Shown here one piece after another: positions 19,128-32,848 of a stretch of 64,000 bases of DNA. The notes under the pieces are model-generated. The model worked only from the letters and a program-made list of their open reading frames with translations. It was not told the origin of the DNA and made no database searches. The translations under genes and the position numbers were made by a program. The stretch comes from Rhabdophis nuchalis (Eukaryota > Chordata > Lepidosauria > Squamata > Natricidae). Each line of letters opens with the position of its first letter. Position 1 is the first letter of the stretch. The stretch is from assembly GCA_039707465.1 (NCBI GenBank), contig CM077643.1:319491919-319555918 (forward strand), read 5' to 3'.

Positions 19128-19246
19128 ATGCGCTACAGCAGATGCTGGGCAACCATCTGTTGGAGATGTTTTAAGTTGGACTCCTGTGCTGAGCAGGTGA
19201 TTGGTCTTAAAGGCCTGAATGGCTCCTTAAAGCTATATGATTCTAT
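19128..19246 (+). mobile_element. CR1-type LINE 3' end
   Basis: GCTGGGCAACCATCTGTTGG, then GCTGAGCAGGTGATTGG and the terminal ATATGATTCTATG, follow the conserved CR1 3' UTR. Only the last 120 bases are present, as expected for 5'-truncated CR1 insertions. Confidence 0.7.
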
Positions 19247-19356
19247 GCAACTTTTAACAATAAGAATACAGAGTAGAGACATAAAATACATTTGGTTATC
19301 TTGCTCACTGCTATGTCTGACACAGTATTATCGTTCTTCCTTTCGTCTCTCTAGCA

Positions 19357-19614
19357 CAGGGGTCCTCAAACTTTTTAAACGGGGCCAATTCAGGGTCCCT
19401 CAGACTGTTGGGGGGCCAGACCGGCTGGGTGGGCGTGGCTAGGTGGCCATGTGACTGAGTGGGAATGATTAGGAGGTCAGGTGACTAGGTGGACATAGCC
19501 AATTTAGCAGTCCATTAAACAAAACACACAAATTAAACTTTAATTTGTTATGCTCCTGGGGGTGGAAAGCTGGTTAGTGAAGGGATGTGGCTGCCTTGGG
19601 GTGTGTTTGAGGGA

Positions 19615-19654
<40 letters not shown>

Positions 19655-19856
19655 TCCCTCCCTCCGCCCTCTCTCTGGAGGCTGTGGAGGCCAAAAATAA
19701 GTCCATTTTTGGCCTCCTCAGCCTCCAGAAGGCAGGTGGGAGCAGGTGGGGTAGGTGGGGAAATGTGGGTGGGGCATCCTCGTGGTCCCATGTGGGCTGG
19801 ATTAATGACTTTGGTGGGCCGAATCTGGCCTTGGGGCCTTAGTTTGAGGACCCGTG
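19357..19856. mobile_element. Non-autonomous hAT-type element, 500 bp
   Basis: It starts CAGGGGTCCTCAAACTTTTT and ends TAGTTTGAGGACCCGTG. A perfect 8-bp duplication, CTCTAGCA, lies at 19349-19356 and 19857-19864. It has internal GGTGGGCGTGGC-type sequence and a (GT)n run at 19618-19650. No transposase frame is present. Confidence 0.88.
19618..19650. repeat. (GT)n microsatellite
   Basis: A dinucleotide run inside the hAT-type element. Confidence 0.9.
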
Positions 19857-22540
19857 CTCTAGCAGTTCAGTTTGTTCTAGATGTCCTTTTACAGTTTTTC
19901 TCTGCCAACTAATCTTTCCCTTTATCACATTCTCTCAACACCTCTATTTCCTCTCTAAAATGTTTATATAAATATAGCTCTGCAATACTAGTTGACAAGC
20001 TGACTGCTAGTTTTTGGCTTTTACTTATCATCATTATTGGTAATGATTAAGATATGATCAGTAGCATATGGAAACATATGAGATCTTGTTATACCAAAAG
20101 ATTCTTGACAACAAAACCAGTAATAGCATTCACACCTCACAGGGGAGTATGCGAATAGAATCATGCTTACTAATTCCTGGATTTCACTCCTGACATTTGG
20201 TGAATATCCAAGATGAATAATGCCATAAGAATTAATAAAACTCCATGTTTTTCATCAACTCTCTTTAGTATATGGAACAATTAACCAAACCTCAAATCAG
20301 CATGCAATAAAATTGAACTAATCATATAATAACTATAAATATCAAAATATTTGCAATGTTTATAGTTTTCTTGGTGATTTGTTCTACAACTTCAATTCCT
20401 GATTAAATCAAGCTGAATTAAAACATTGAATGTAAACCACCATTTACTTTGTTTGAATTATTATTATGGTTTTAATTCCTTACAATTATTTAGGCTGAAA
20501 ATTAGTTTAAAAGCATTATGGATATGGAATTATGAAAGTTCCATATAAATTGCCTGACTTGAGTTATTAGTAACTATTACTGATTTTTGATCATGTTGGC
20601 CTTAATGTTAAGTCTATTATTGATGAAAGATTAATAGAAATATTGGAATCATAATGGTCTCCTCAAGAATCTTGTTAATTCTCCCAATGTTGGCTAAAAC
20701 TGAATCATCAGATCATCAAGATAAAAAAATAATTACAATTTCATACTTGTTTTTGGTCCCATTTTGGTGGATAGTTTACAATTTTAATAAGATAGCTCTT
20801 TCTTATTTTGATTTTAAATATCTTATTAACAGTGTGGGAATTATAAACACTATAATAATTTGCCCACTTTCATATTTAAAATGATATGCCCTCTAAACAT
20901 GTACATTCAAGATTTGTTTTTCTTTAGATGTGTAAATACCACATAATAATTTGCATCTCATGCATAAATCTCATTCCTGTTGCATACAGATATTTTAAAA
21001 ACTATTCCTCTTTTTCCCTTCTGCTTCCTTATATTTATACCAATTTAGCTGGTTAATTTTTCCAAGGAGAATTTGAGGGAGGCATTTGTGATTTGTAGCT
21101 GAAAGCATAATATTTTCCTACAGTTTTCTTCCACAGAGTATTAGACTTCTTATAGCTGATTATTAGGCTTTCATCTGCACTTTATACAAATAGACTAAAT
21201 TTATTTTTCCAGATAAAAATGTATTTTAAAAAACTACACACAGGGTAGTACAAATTAATGGCACTGTTTTGGACTGCTGATATTTATACCACACAGTCCT
21301 TAGAGTGCTTAGCATACTGCAAGAAGTGGTATATGTGAGGAGGGTTCTAAAAATACCCCATATCTATAAATATATCCCCATCGTGTATGCTATTCAAGAG
21401 CCACATAGATAGGATCCTTCAAATCCCATACAGCCATTACCTTGTGTAGTAGTCACTTGACTGCTGTCCCAAAAATTATATAAGAACATTTGTCATGTTT
21501 CTGAACACAGCATTCACTGCAACTTTGCCTTAAATGACGGACAATATTATCCTATGAACTGTTGGGACTGGCAACTCCACTGCTAAGCACTGTGGTCCCT
21601 AAGTGGAATGTCATAAAATTGACATCACTTCCCCTTCTGTTGTTAAGTGAAGTGCCAAGGCCACTATGGAAATCATCACATGACCACAACTGATGGTTTT
21701 ACTTCTGCCTTCTCCTTGTTCTTTATCTAAGTAATTGCTAATTTAAGGTTTAGTTCCTTCAACCATTTTTGCTAAACATTCCTAAGCTTGTTCTCTGATC
21801 CTCCTATTGGGAGAGGATATAGGTACAAGGAAGTGTATGGCTTTACCTAGTCTAAAAGATATTTCCTGTACATAAATTTCATGATTCTAAATTTTAGAAT
21901 CATGAAATTTCAAGTATTGAGGTGCTTGGGGGCACCAGCCTCACAAATACACATTCTACAATCTCTAACAATCTTTCCTTCAATCATGCAGTAAAGAAGT
22001 CATCAAGACAAGGAGATCCTAAATTGTCCAACACTGAAGGGGCAATCGAACAAGGTTGTTTAGCCAGAGGGCAGATTTGTGTTTTATTTTGACTCACCAT
22101 CACTATAGTTGATTCACTTCTTGCAGGAATGGATGTTATAATCTTCCCACTCTTATTCCAAGCCTATGTTTTCCATCTTCAATTCAAAACTGTTTTAACT
22201 AATCTGAGCCAACTTAAACCCATTAGTTTCATTCTGTTCCAGGATCAGGCCCACCTCCAATAGACTGCAATATCTGTCAGTGGCTTGTCATTGCCTTGGA
22301 GAGCCACTTTGTTCTAGATTGCTGGGCTTGTATGTTCTTTGTAAATTGATAGTTGCTGTTTTTATACATATACATGTACATACACACATAAATATAAGCA
22401 GTCCTCTACTTACAATAGCAATTGGCACTGGAATTTCTGACTCTAAACAATGTGGTCTTAAAGTGCAGGGAGGATGCATGAGAAGTAATCATGAGAAGAA
22501 TAAAATAGTTTTAAAATTTTGTCAACATTTTCAATATCTA
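19857..22540. other. Unassigned AT-rich intergenic sequence
   Basis: No gene, RNA or dispersed repeat recognised, apart from the palindrome at 21874-21910. The frame at 20654-20884 shows no family features. Confidence 0.5.
21874..21910. repeat. Perfect 37-nt palindrome
   Basis: Two 18-nt arms (AAATTTCATGATTCTAAA and its complement) are separated by one base. It could form a cruciform. No flanking duplication was checked beyond a few bases. Confidence 0.85.
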
Positions 22541-22626
22541 TCATATGTGTGTGTGTGTGTCACATATATTCATATATATTTGTCACACACACACACATAT
22601 TTGTGGCACACATACACACACACACA
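22541..22626. repeat. (GT)n/(CA)n interrupted microsatellite
   Basis: A GT run, then CA runs with ATATTTGT interruptions, directly preceding the LTR. Confidence 0.8.
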
Positions 22627-23174
22627 TATTCTGTCCGAGGCCTTCAAATAAACAATAACACAGGCTTGGCTGTTGGCCACTGTTAATTGAGCAAGATAAC
22701 AAGTCCTTTGGCTGAGAGCCCAGAATATTCATGTCACAAGCTTAACTCTGCAGCAACCTTTCACACAGACCTTTAAAATTCTTTCACAGAGCTGAATTCA
22801 CAAAGAAACATTCATGGCGCCTTTCCGAATGGTTGTTTCCTGCAAATGTCCCCTCCCATCACCTCACCTATAAGCTCTCTTGGGAGGGGCCAATCAACAA
22901 CCACCGGGTACTTAATCACCTTCTGTGAGCCTGCCTACAGAGTTGCTGCTTCTGTTTCTCAGCCCTTCTCACTCTAGCATCAGAGACAAACTGCCTTGGA
23001 TCCTCCCCACTGCTCCATGACTCAGGCGCCTCCTGGTGGCCAACCAGCCTCTCTGGTCCCTTCTCTGAGTCCAAACACCCCCCAGGATCTTCCTCAGCTT
23101 CCAGAGCAGACTCAGACTGTGCCTTGCTATCGGAGTCCATTAGCAGCTCAGCTGGTCCCTGCTGGGCCACTACA
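22627..23174 (+). mobile_element. Solo LTR, copy A
   Basis: About 548 bp, closely similar along its whole length to 57011-57565. Shared blocks include TTGGCTGTTGGCCACTGTTA, the CCAATCAACAACCACC promoter-like block and ACTCAGGCGCCTCCTGGT. The first bases are TATTCTGTCCG where copy B has TGTTCTGTCCG, and it ends CTACA. There is no internal retroviral sequence, so this is a solo LTR. No matching target duplication was seen; microsatellites flank both ends. Confidence 0.7.
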
Positions 23175-23252
23175 TACATACATACATACATACATACGCC
23201 CCGAGTCCCTTTATGGTGAGATGGGTGCGGGTTATAAATGTGAAAAATAAAA

Positions 23253-23299
<47 letters not shown>

Positions 23300-23385
23300 A
23301 TACATACATACATACATACATACATACATACATACATACATACATACATACATGTATACACACACACACACACACACACATTATT
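23175..23385. repeat. LINE 3' end with (TACA)n(AAAT)n(TACA)n(CA)n
   Basis: A TACA run is followed by the LINE 3' UTR signature CGCCCCGAGTCCC...GGTGAGATGGGTGCGGGTTA (23197-23240). AAAT, TACA and CA repeats then follow. It is an example of a microsatellite that grew from a LINE tail. Confidence 0.75.
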
Positions 23386-24255
23386 TTGATCTCACTTGAA
23401 AATGTTTTGGGGGTTCCCCCAGGGGACTTTGGACCACACTTTAAGCAACACTAATTTAAATCTATCCATTGAGCTAATATATTCAAGCCCAATGCATATT
23501 CAGAGCTCCTTATTTGGAAACCTTTATTTGGTTAATCACCCAGAGATTCCATAAACAAGCTGACCTCGTAGAAAGGAACAACGTTTCTTGGAAACAAATA
23601 GTATTGTGCTCAATCTAGAGTAATGACTTATACCATTTCCATTTTAAAGTTAGATTTGTTGGACAAGGGGTGGAGTCTGGGGTGGAGTCAAAAGAAGAAC
23701 CAGCCTGGAGTTTCATTGTTCCCACAAGTGGTCTAAGACCAACCCCTCTTGAATTCTGCTAACCCTTATCTAGCAGCAAAATATTCTGATCATTAGTTGA
23801 CTCGATTCTTACGGTTTGAAGTGCAGGATGGTGCACATATATGTGAGCAATAAATCAGTTTAATTGGCACTTACGTGTGACTCTGGCATTTCACACCTGA
23901 CAAGATGAGTATCAAAATTAGGAAGGACATAGCTTGATGTTGGAATTAATTGAATGTAGCCTTTAATGCATTTATTTGTAAGTGTTTAGAAATCAGGTAT
24001 GGATCATCCTTTCTGAAGTTAAAATGGTAGCATATTAAAAAGAATATATTAATTCTTCTGTAATGTCCTTTGAATTTTGTTAGACTACACATTCAAATCT
24101 TCCTGATCACTAATCAGTTAGATTATATTTGATCAGAGTTGATAGCTAGAACATTCAGTATGTCCTTGGTTCTTTATCTTGCTTTCTTTATTATGGAAAG
24201 CTTCCATTCATTATACAAGTATTGTTATGTACATGCATACTTCCATGTAGGATAT
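23386..24255. other. Unassigned intergenic sequence
   Basis: No gene or repeat recognised. Confidence 0.5.
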
Positions 24256-24295
24256 GTATGTGTATATATTGTAAAGATATATATGTTTGCATGTG

Positions 24296-24355
24296 TATGC
24301 ACACACACATACATACATACACACTGGTATACACACACACACACACACACACACT
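24296..24355. repeat. (CA)n/(TACA)n microsatellite
   Basis: Mixed CA and TACA runs. Confidence 0.85.
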
Positions 24356-24633
24356 TACTGCAGAAATGTATACTAGTATTTATGACTTCCTGTTTTTACT
24401 TGTCAGAAGATAGTTGTTTTGACATTAGGGATATTGCAGTACATTATTCTATTCAAAATAATTAGTCTTAGCATTGAGTAAGATTTTTTACAGGTAGGAT
24501 TGCTTGTAAGAATGCAAGACCTTATTTTCTGTGGTTAGAAATGTCCAAGACTGAAATAGCCATGTTGTTATTGCTATATGGCAATTGCTATAATTTTATG
24601 TAGATATTTTATGGAGGCATTCTTAACACCATA

Positions 24634-26593
<1,960 letters not shown>

Positions 26594-26845
26594 CAGGGTT
26601 GAGATCCAGCAGTCACTATTGCTGGTTCGCTCATGGGCATGCGCTGCATGTGTGCGTGTAGAGCAATAAAAATTGCTTTGTGCATGCACAGAAGCAAAAA
26701 ACAAGATGGCAGCTGCTATGGTGCCACTAGGAGAACTGGTTCAGGGATGTAGCAGGATTTGATTGCTGCCGGTTCTAGTAACCCAGGCTGCCTAACTACT
26801 ACCAGTTCAGCCGAACCAGTCTGAACTGGTAGGAACCCACCACTG
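26594..26845. mobile_element. Non-autonomous hAT-type element (GGTGGG family), 252 bp
   Basis: It ends CTGGTAGGAACCCACCACTG and starts with a decayed CAGGGTTGAGATCC. The flanks ATCTCGGG (26586-26593) and CTCTCGGG (26846-26853) agree at 7 of 8 bases. The interior has the family motif CCAGTTCAGCCGAACCAG. Relatives lie at 32544, 33142, 41608, 51403 and 61983. Confidence 0.78.
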
Positions 26846-26869
26846 CTCTCGGGTCATAATTTGGACAAC

Positions 26870-27886
26870 AATCACTAGCTGTACATATCCACCCCAAACC
26901 ACCCCAACGATGCCGTCGAGGTGCTGTCCCGATGTCTGGAGGCCGTACAGGTCTGGATGGGTAGTAACAAACTCAAACTCAACCCGTCCAAGACCGAGTG
27001 GCTGTGGTTTCCGGCACCCCTGTTCAGCCAGATAAGTCCAACACTGGCCATTGGGGGCGAACAACTGGCCCCCGTGGAGAGGGCGCGCAACTTGGGCATC
27101 CTCCTGGATTCCCGGCTGTCCATGGAGGACCATGTGGTGGCCGTGGCCAGGGGGGCGTTCTATCAGGTTCGCCTGATACGCCAGTTGCGCCCCTTACTGG
27201 ACCGGGGGGCCCTTCGCATAGTCACTCAAGCGCTTGTGACATCTCGGCTGGATTACTGTAACACTCTCTACATGGGGCTCCCCTTGAGGTGCACTCGAAA
27301 GCTACAGTTAGTGCAGAATGCGGCCGTGCGGGTGGTTATGGGTGCCTCAAGGCAAGTCCACGTAACACCTCTCCTGCGCGAGCTGCACTGGCTGCCTGTG
27401 GCCTTTCGAGTGCGCTTCAAGGTGTTGACCACCATCTTTAAATCGCTCCATTGCTCGGGGCCTAGCTATATACGAGACTGCCTCCTGCCCCATACATCCC
27501 TTCGTCCGGTCCGCTCCCACAGAGAGGGCCTTCTCCGGGTGCCGTCAGCTGGGCAATGCCGGCTGGCGACACCCAGGGGAAGAGCCTTCTCTGTGGCGGG
27601 CCCGGCTGTCTGGAACGACCTACCCCCCCGACCTTCGCACTACCTCAGACCTCCTCCTCTTCCGCCAACGTCTCAAGACGCATTTATTCCAACAAGCCGG
27701 CCTAGGATAGCCCCCCATTCTGACTTTTATACATAAATTATAATTTGGTAGGGTTTTTAAATATGGGTTTTAGCACGGGTAAATAATTTAATATATTTTA
27801 ATGTTGTATATTGTATTTATTGTGGTTTTTAAATAATACCTGTGCGCCGCCCTGGGTCCTAACAAGGAGAAGGGCGGGGTATAAAT

Positions 27887-27890
<4 letters not shown>
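26870..27890 (+). mobile_element. 5'-truncated CR1/L2-like LINE
   Basis: The RT C-terminal region is followed by a 3' UTR with the conserved CGCCGCCCTGGGTCC...GGCGGGGTATAAAT end (27846-27886). It then runs directly into a long (AAAT)n array. It is the longest LINE remnant in the window and lies on the plus strand. Confidence 0.85.
26906..27708 (+). pseudogene. CR1/L2-like LINE reverse transcriptase C-terminal fragment
   Basis: The frame reads NDAVEVLSRCLEAVQVWMGSN, LNPSKTEWLWF, RNLGILLDSRLSMEDHV, TSRLDYCNTLYMGLP, RKLQLVQNAAVRVVMG and LRELHWLPVAFRVRFK, then GPAVWNDLPP. An extra C in the run at about 27626-27632 shifts the frame. In the next frame the normal ending DLRTTSDLLLFRQRLKTHLF and QQAGLG can be read up to about 27708. 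The 5' two-thirds of the element is missing. It is related to the copy at 16965-17717. Confidence 0.85.
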
Positions 27891-28076
<186 letters not shown>

Positions 28077-28555
28077 GGAGGCTTTAAATAGGGATAAATT
28101 GAGACTCATTGACCTCTGCAGGTTGGAATCAGCATGCCTCTAAATACCAGTGCCAAGGAACAATAGTCAAAAAGGGGTAGTCTTCTTTTCATACTTGGAA
28201 AAAATGGTGAAATAAGATTAAGATCAAATTCAGCAGGGCTTATAATATGTCTTTGACTATTTCTACCTTTTCATTAGTAGTGTATCTTCTCACATATTAA
28301 ACATCCATATATCCACCTATAATCTATGGAGTTAATATATCTGAGCTATAATCTTTCTCCCTCCTTTCTCACATCTTTTACCATCATCAGTTCTGCCCTT
28401 GCTAAAATGCAGCTCTTAATATGGCCGCTTAGGTTCTGAAAGTGTTAACTAGCTATTATAAAAAGACTCCAAGGATGATTATGGAAACCCCTCAGCACAC
28501 TGAAAACCTATGCTGTTTCCACAAGAGTTCTGTGTACGTAGAAAGAAAAGATTTA
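28077..28555. other. Unassigned intergenic sequence
   Basis: No gene or repeat recognised. Confidence 0.5.
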
Positions 28556-29255
28556 ACAAATGTATTTATTTATTTATTTATTTGCATTTATTGACCGCTC
28601 CCTCTCTCCAAAGAGACTCGGGGCGGTGTACAAGAATTTAAGAGCATATACATATAACAATTATAAATAATAAAACTAAATTAAATGTTTTACCCTGTGT
28701 TAAAATATCTCGTTTAAATTTATAATGTAAAAACCCGATTAGGTAATATTTACTACAACTAGGCTGGTATGGTAGATTAGGTTAGGCCAGGGCGGCCTGC
28801 TGGAAAAGATGGGTCTTTAATTGTTGACGGAAGGAGCGGAGGTCTGTAGTAGATCTAAGCTTGGGGGGTAGGTCATTCCAGAGGGTTGGGCCTGCCACAG
28901 AGAAGGACCTTCCCCTGGGAGCCGCCTGTTGGCATTGCCAGGAGGAAGCCACCTGGAGAAGTCCCTCTCTGTGTGAGCGAATCGGTCGAAGGGATGTGTG
29001 GGGTAGGATATGATCACACAGATAGCTAGGACCCGTGCCATGGAGCACTTTAAAGATGGTAATCAACACCTTGAAGCACACCCGAAAGGCCACAGGTAGC
29101 CAGTGCAGCTCATGCAGGAGCGGTGTTACGTGGGAGTACCTGGAGGTATCCATAATTACCCGCGCGGCCGTATTCTGGACTAGCTGTAGTCGTCGGGTGC
29201 ACCTCAAGGGGAGCCCCATGTAGAGACCGTTACAGTAGTCTAGTCGGTGGTGAAG
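28556..29255 (-). mobile_element. 5'-truncated CR1/L2-like LINE
   Basis: Read on the minus strand, it is an RT C-terminal frame, then a 3' UTR ending ACCGCCCCGAGTCTC, then a short (AAAT)n tail at 28561-28584. Its 5' end is lost near 29255, at CTACTGTAACGG. Confidence 0.85.
28782..29219 (-). pseudogene. CR1/L2-like LINE RT C-terminal fragment
   Basis: A 145-codon frame: MGLPLRCTRRLQLVQNTAAR, then TPLLHELHWLPVAFRV, GPSYLCDHILPHTSLRP, SVAGPTLWNDLPPKLRS and LKTHLFQQAALA. It matches the last 145 residues of the 16965-17717 copy in order. It is truncated at the 5' end and non-functional. Confidence 0.85.
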
Positions 29256-29473
29256 ATGGTGAAGATTTGAAGAAAATAGTATACACTGAATTCACATTTC
29301 CAATTGGAATGTCTCTTGAAACCATCAGCTTGAATCAGGTATCTCTGAATCATTTGGAAGTCTGAATCAGAAACCTTCAAAAATTTGATCTTTGATTTAT
29401 TTTCTGAACTGAATGAAAATACAAAAGCTAACAGAATTATAAATGGAATCAAATCAAATCAATCCTCTTGCCT

Positions 29474-29868
29474 AGTTACTTGCAGAACTGTCTCCTACCA
29501 CATACCTCCCACCGACCGATTTGCTTCTCTGTGGCAGGGCCCACCCTCTGGAACGACCTGCCCCCCGACCTTCACACTATCATGGACCTTCCCCTCTTTC
29601 GCCGCTCACTCAAGACTCATTTCTTCCAGCAAGGTGGACTAGCCTAGAATTTTAGACCTCATATACACCAAAACTCCAACCAAACTAGTAAATGGTTAAT
29701 AGGTTAATGGGAATTTTAGTACAAGTTAATTTAATTAATTTTAATTCTTTTATTGTATGTTATTATTTATTATGGTAGATTTATCTGTACACCGCCCTGA
29801 GTCCATTTCGATGGAGATAGGCGCGATTTACAAATTGAAATAAATAAATAAAATAAATAAATAAATAA
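29474..29868 (+). mobile_element. CR1/L2-like LINE 3' fragment with (AAAT)n tail
   Basis: The plus-strand frame FASLWQGPPSGTTCPP is the shifted form of the family's SLCGRAHPLERPAPR region and is followed by the SRLISSSKVD end. The 3' UTR closes with ACCGCCCTGAGTCC...GATTTACAAATTGAAAT and (AAAT)n at 29840-29868. Confidence 0.72.
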
Positions 29869-30131
29869 TTGTTCCTAAAATAAATATTTCCTTCTAAATA
29901 TTATACAAAGGAATGTTTTTATTGATATGAAGGATTATCACCTTTGCTTTTTGGAGGAACCTTTTGAGAAGCATTCCTCAGCTCTGCTCACTTCATATTG
30001 TCCAAGCCTATCTACATGGGCTTGATGATCCTGTTGCCAAATTATTCCTAATCATTGGTAAGTGACCCCTGATTGTTTCAGCCCCCAAATCAACTTTAAA
30101 AATACATAATAGTCCTGATTATAAATTGATG
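29869..30131. other. Unassigned sequence
   Basis: No gene or repeat recognised. Confidence 0.5.
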
Positions 30132-30193
30132 ATTTCTGAAATAAAGATGGTTTTAATAATTATTTTTATTAAAACCATCTTTATTTCAGAAAT
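30132..30193. repeat. Perfect hairpin, 28-bp stem, 6-base loop
   Basis: The left arm 30132-30159 and right arm 30166-30193 are perfect complements. It lies immediately left of the inverted duplication at 30201-30361. Confidence 0.88.
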
Positions 30194-30200
30194 AATCAAT

Positions 30201-30361
30201 AGACACTTTAGTATTAAAAACCGCACTGTTTTATGGCCTGGTAAAGATGAAAAAGGCAATGTACTATTTTCAAAGAATATATGCGCATAAACATGTACAC
30301 CATTAAGCCATGGTGGCATAGTGGTTAGAATGCAGTATTGGAAACTACTTCTGCTGACTGC
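30201..30361 (+). repeat. Inverted duplication, left copy (161 bp)
   Basis: This is nearly the exact reverse complement of 31157-31317, with a few mismatches. It includes unique-looking DNA plus the first about 60 bp of a SINE (from 30305, AAGCCATGGTGGCATAGTGG). Confidence 0.85.
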
Positions 30362-30365
30362 ATCT
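30305..30365 (+). mobile_element. SINE 5' fragment
   Basis: CATGGTGGCATAGTGGTTAG through TTCTGCTGACTGC is the head of the tRNA-derived SINE seen in full at 44276-44513. It is truncated where the inverted duplication ends. Confidence 0.72.
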
Positions 30366-30482
30366 AAACATCTAATGATGATTGAACAAAGAGGCTCTCC
30401 AATTTTATGGCAATACTTGTTGAGGGCACAATGCTTTCAAAACTAAGGACAATGGATATATGCATATATATAGAATGTGTGG

Positions 30483-30965
30483 ATAGGTGGCCTAGCTACC
30501 TTCGAGACCATCCACTACCCCATACATCCCTTCGACCGACTCGCTACCAGGGAGAGGGTCTTCTCCTGGTGCCGTCGACCGGGCAATGCCAGTTGGCGGC
30601 TCCCAGGGGAAGGGCCTTCTCTGTGGTGGGCCCTACCCTCTGGAATGGCCTACCTCCCGATCTCCATTCCATCTCAGACCTCCGCTTGTTTCGCCGGCAC
30701 TTAAAAACTTACTATTTTCACCTGGCCGGCCTAGCATGATCTACTCCACACCCATTGTTTTTATAACAAATCAAAATTTTAATTTATGAGTTTTTGAATT
30801 TAAATTTTATTTTAAGCAGGGTATTGATTTAATTTAGTTATTATTTAATAATATTTTGTATTTATGTATATTTATTTTAAGTCTCTGTTCGCCGCCCCGA
30901 GTCCCTTTGTGGTGAGATGGGTGCGGGTTACAAATGTGAAAAATAAATAAATAAATAAATAAATA
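30483..30965 (+). mobile_element. CR1/L2-like LINE 3' fragment with (AAAT)n tail
   Basis: The coding end (30483-30739) reads RWPSYLRDHPLPHTSLRP, VGPTLWNGLPPDLHS and LRLFRRHLKTYYFHLAGLA. The 3' UTR ends CGCCGCCCCGAGTCCC...GGGTTACAAATGTG and then (AAAT)n. Its end is nearly identical to the LINE end at 23197-23250, so both belong to one subfamily. Confidence 0.83.
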
Positions 30966-30966
30966 T

Positions 30967-31205
30967 GTATAGCAGTAGCAATAGCACTTAGACTTATATA
31001 CCACTTTATCATGCTTTACAGCTCTGTTTAAGTGGTTTACAGAGTAAGCATATTGCCCACAACAATCTGGGTCCTCATTTCACTGACCTTGGAAGGATGG
31101 AAGGCTGAGTTGACCTTGAGCTGGTGAGAATCAAACTGCTAAACTGCTGGCAACCAGCAGTCAGCAGAAGTAGTTTCCAATACTGCATTCTAACCACTAC
31201 GCCAC
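30967..31205 (-). mobile_element. tRNA-derived SINE, full-length-like
   Basis: On the minus strand it runs from CATGGTGGCGTAGTGGTTAG through the B-box-like AGTTTGATTCTCACC to the conserved body AAGTCTAAGTGCTATTGCTA. The head matches the fragment at 30305 in opposite orientation. The tail abuts the LINE's (AAAT)n. Confidence 0.78.
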
Positions 31206-31317
31206 CATGGCTTAGTGGTGTACATGTTTATGCGCATATATTCTTTGAAAATAGTACATTGCCTTTTCATCTTTACCAGGCTATAAAAAAAGTGCGGTTT
31301 TTAATACTAAAGTGTCT
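31157..31317 (-). repeat. Inverted duplication, right copy (161 bp)
   Basis: The reverse complement of 30201-30361. The about 800 bp between the copies holds a LINE fragment and most of a SINE. Confidence 0.85.
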
Positions 31318-32272
31318 AAAAATGTATGGAAGACTAGATAGGAATGAAACATCTTGGAATTTGTCTTAGCTCTTCATAGTGTTAAAAGATTTCATTTCCA
31401 CAACTACCTTTGAATGCACCTAATTCCCAACACCTGATGACTGGGGAAAAGGAGGGTTGAAACAATGAATCTATGTAAAGAAACTTGGAAGCTTCTTGGC
31501 AAGGTAGCTCTGTATGGATGAAAAGTACCAAGCCTAGATAAGGTGCTTCCAGCTGTTCTTATGTCATAAGATCACAGAACAACATAACAATTTTTAACGA
31601 GTCATTGAAAAATCTGCTTTTGTGAATTATATTTCACAAAGAACATTGGATATAATGGTTTCTCTTTTCCCATTATTTTGAGCTACTTCTTTCTACATTC
31701 TTTAAAGAAACCAGATCCTCTATTGCTTACTATAACAGAAGAAGAAATACTATTTCTTACTTCAAACATATACAGATATATACAGACATATGTGCAGCAT
31801 TCAACAAGAATTTGGTGTTTAAAAAAAAAAAAAAACAAGACTGATGTGGTTGCAGGCAGAGGGCAAATGAAAGGTCAATAGAAATGGAACTGGCAGCAGC
31901 AGAAATAGCAAAAAAAATTAGCACAAGTGGCATTTTTATATCTTGCTAAAATGTTTACCAAAGTTGGAGACATTGATGCAGAAATATGTGCAAATGCTGC
32001 TGGTATGAAGTCAGCAGATAAGTATGTAATCAATTGTCAGAAATGAACTAGTGTTGAATGAAATAAATACGGCTGAATGGCTGTGTATGACAGTGTCTTA
32101 TATAAAAGTGAGAATGGAATAATCAGGGGAACCATTGAAAGTTGAATATATTGGGAATAGGGTACTTAAAAATATGTGTGTTTAAAAAAAAGAGTAGCTA
32201 AAGGTTACTTGGAGTTTAGTGTTAGGCTAATCATAATTCCAATAAACAGGATCTGAAGAAAAGTCAAGGCTC

Positions 32273-32321
<49 letters not shown>

Positions 32322-32381
32322 GGAGAGAGAGAAAACCGGCATTACATTGTCAGACTAATGTGGCATCTGCAGAGATTGCAT
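31318..32381. other. Unassigned sequence with (CA)n at 32273-32318
   Basis: No gene recognised. An A run lies at 31820-31833, and the CA microsatellite is clean. Confidence 0.5.
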
Positions 32382-32475
32382 GAAGATAGCAATAGCACTT
32401 AGACTTCACAGTGCTTTTACACTCCTCTCTAAACAGTTTACATAATCAGCATGTTACCCCCAACAATCTGGGTCC
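32382..32475 (-). mobile_element. SINE 3' fragment
   Basis: Contains TAGCAATAGCACTTAGACTT and CCCCCAACAATCTGGGTCCT, the complement of the SINE body and tail. The tRNA-like head is missing. Confidence 0.72.
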
Positions 32476-32543
32476 TCATGTCATATTTGTGAAACCAGCC
32501 TTATTTATGAGTAATTATTTGCTCACAATTATTTACTCACATA

Positions 32544-32848
32544 CAGAGGTGGGTTCCTACCGGTGTGGACTGGTTCGGCCGAACTGGTAGTAACTTGACT
32601 GCCTGGGTCACTGGAACTGGCAGCAACCCATGCCTGCCATACCCTCAAACTGGTTGTCCTCTGGCACCGCCATCTTGATTTTTGGTTTTGCTCATGAGCA
32701 GAACAATTTTCACTGCAGAAAAGTACTTCCCCATCCCCTTTTCTAATGTTTTGCGCATACGCAGACCTTTTTAGATGCAAATGGGCACACACACAGCAAA
32801 TATTTTCTGCGCTATACCGGCAGTAATGCCGGCAGCAACCCATCCTTG
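32544..32848. mobile_element. Non-autonomous hAT-type element (GGTGGG family), 305 bp
   Basis: It starts CAGAGGTGGGTTCCTACCGG and ends GCAGCAACCCATCCTTG. A perfect 8-bp duplication, CTCACATA, lies at 32536-32543 and 32849-32856. It includes the GGTTCGGCCGAACTGG block. No transposase. Confidence 0.87.

Noticed and set aside
22627..23174. A full endogenous retrovirus
   Set aside because: Only LTR sequence is present; there is no gag, pol or env between or beside the LTRs.
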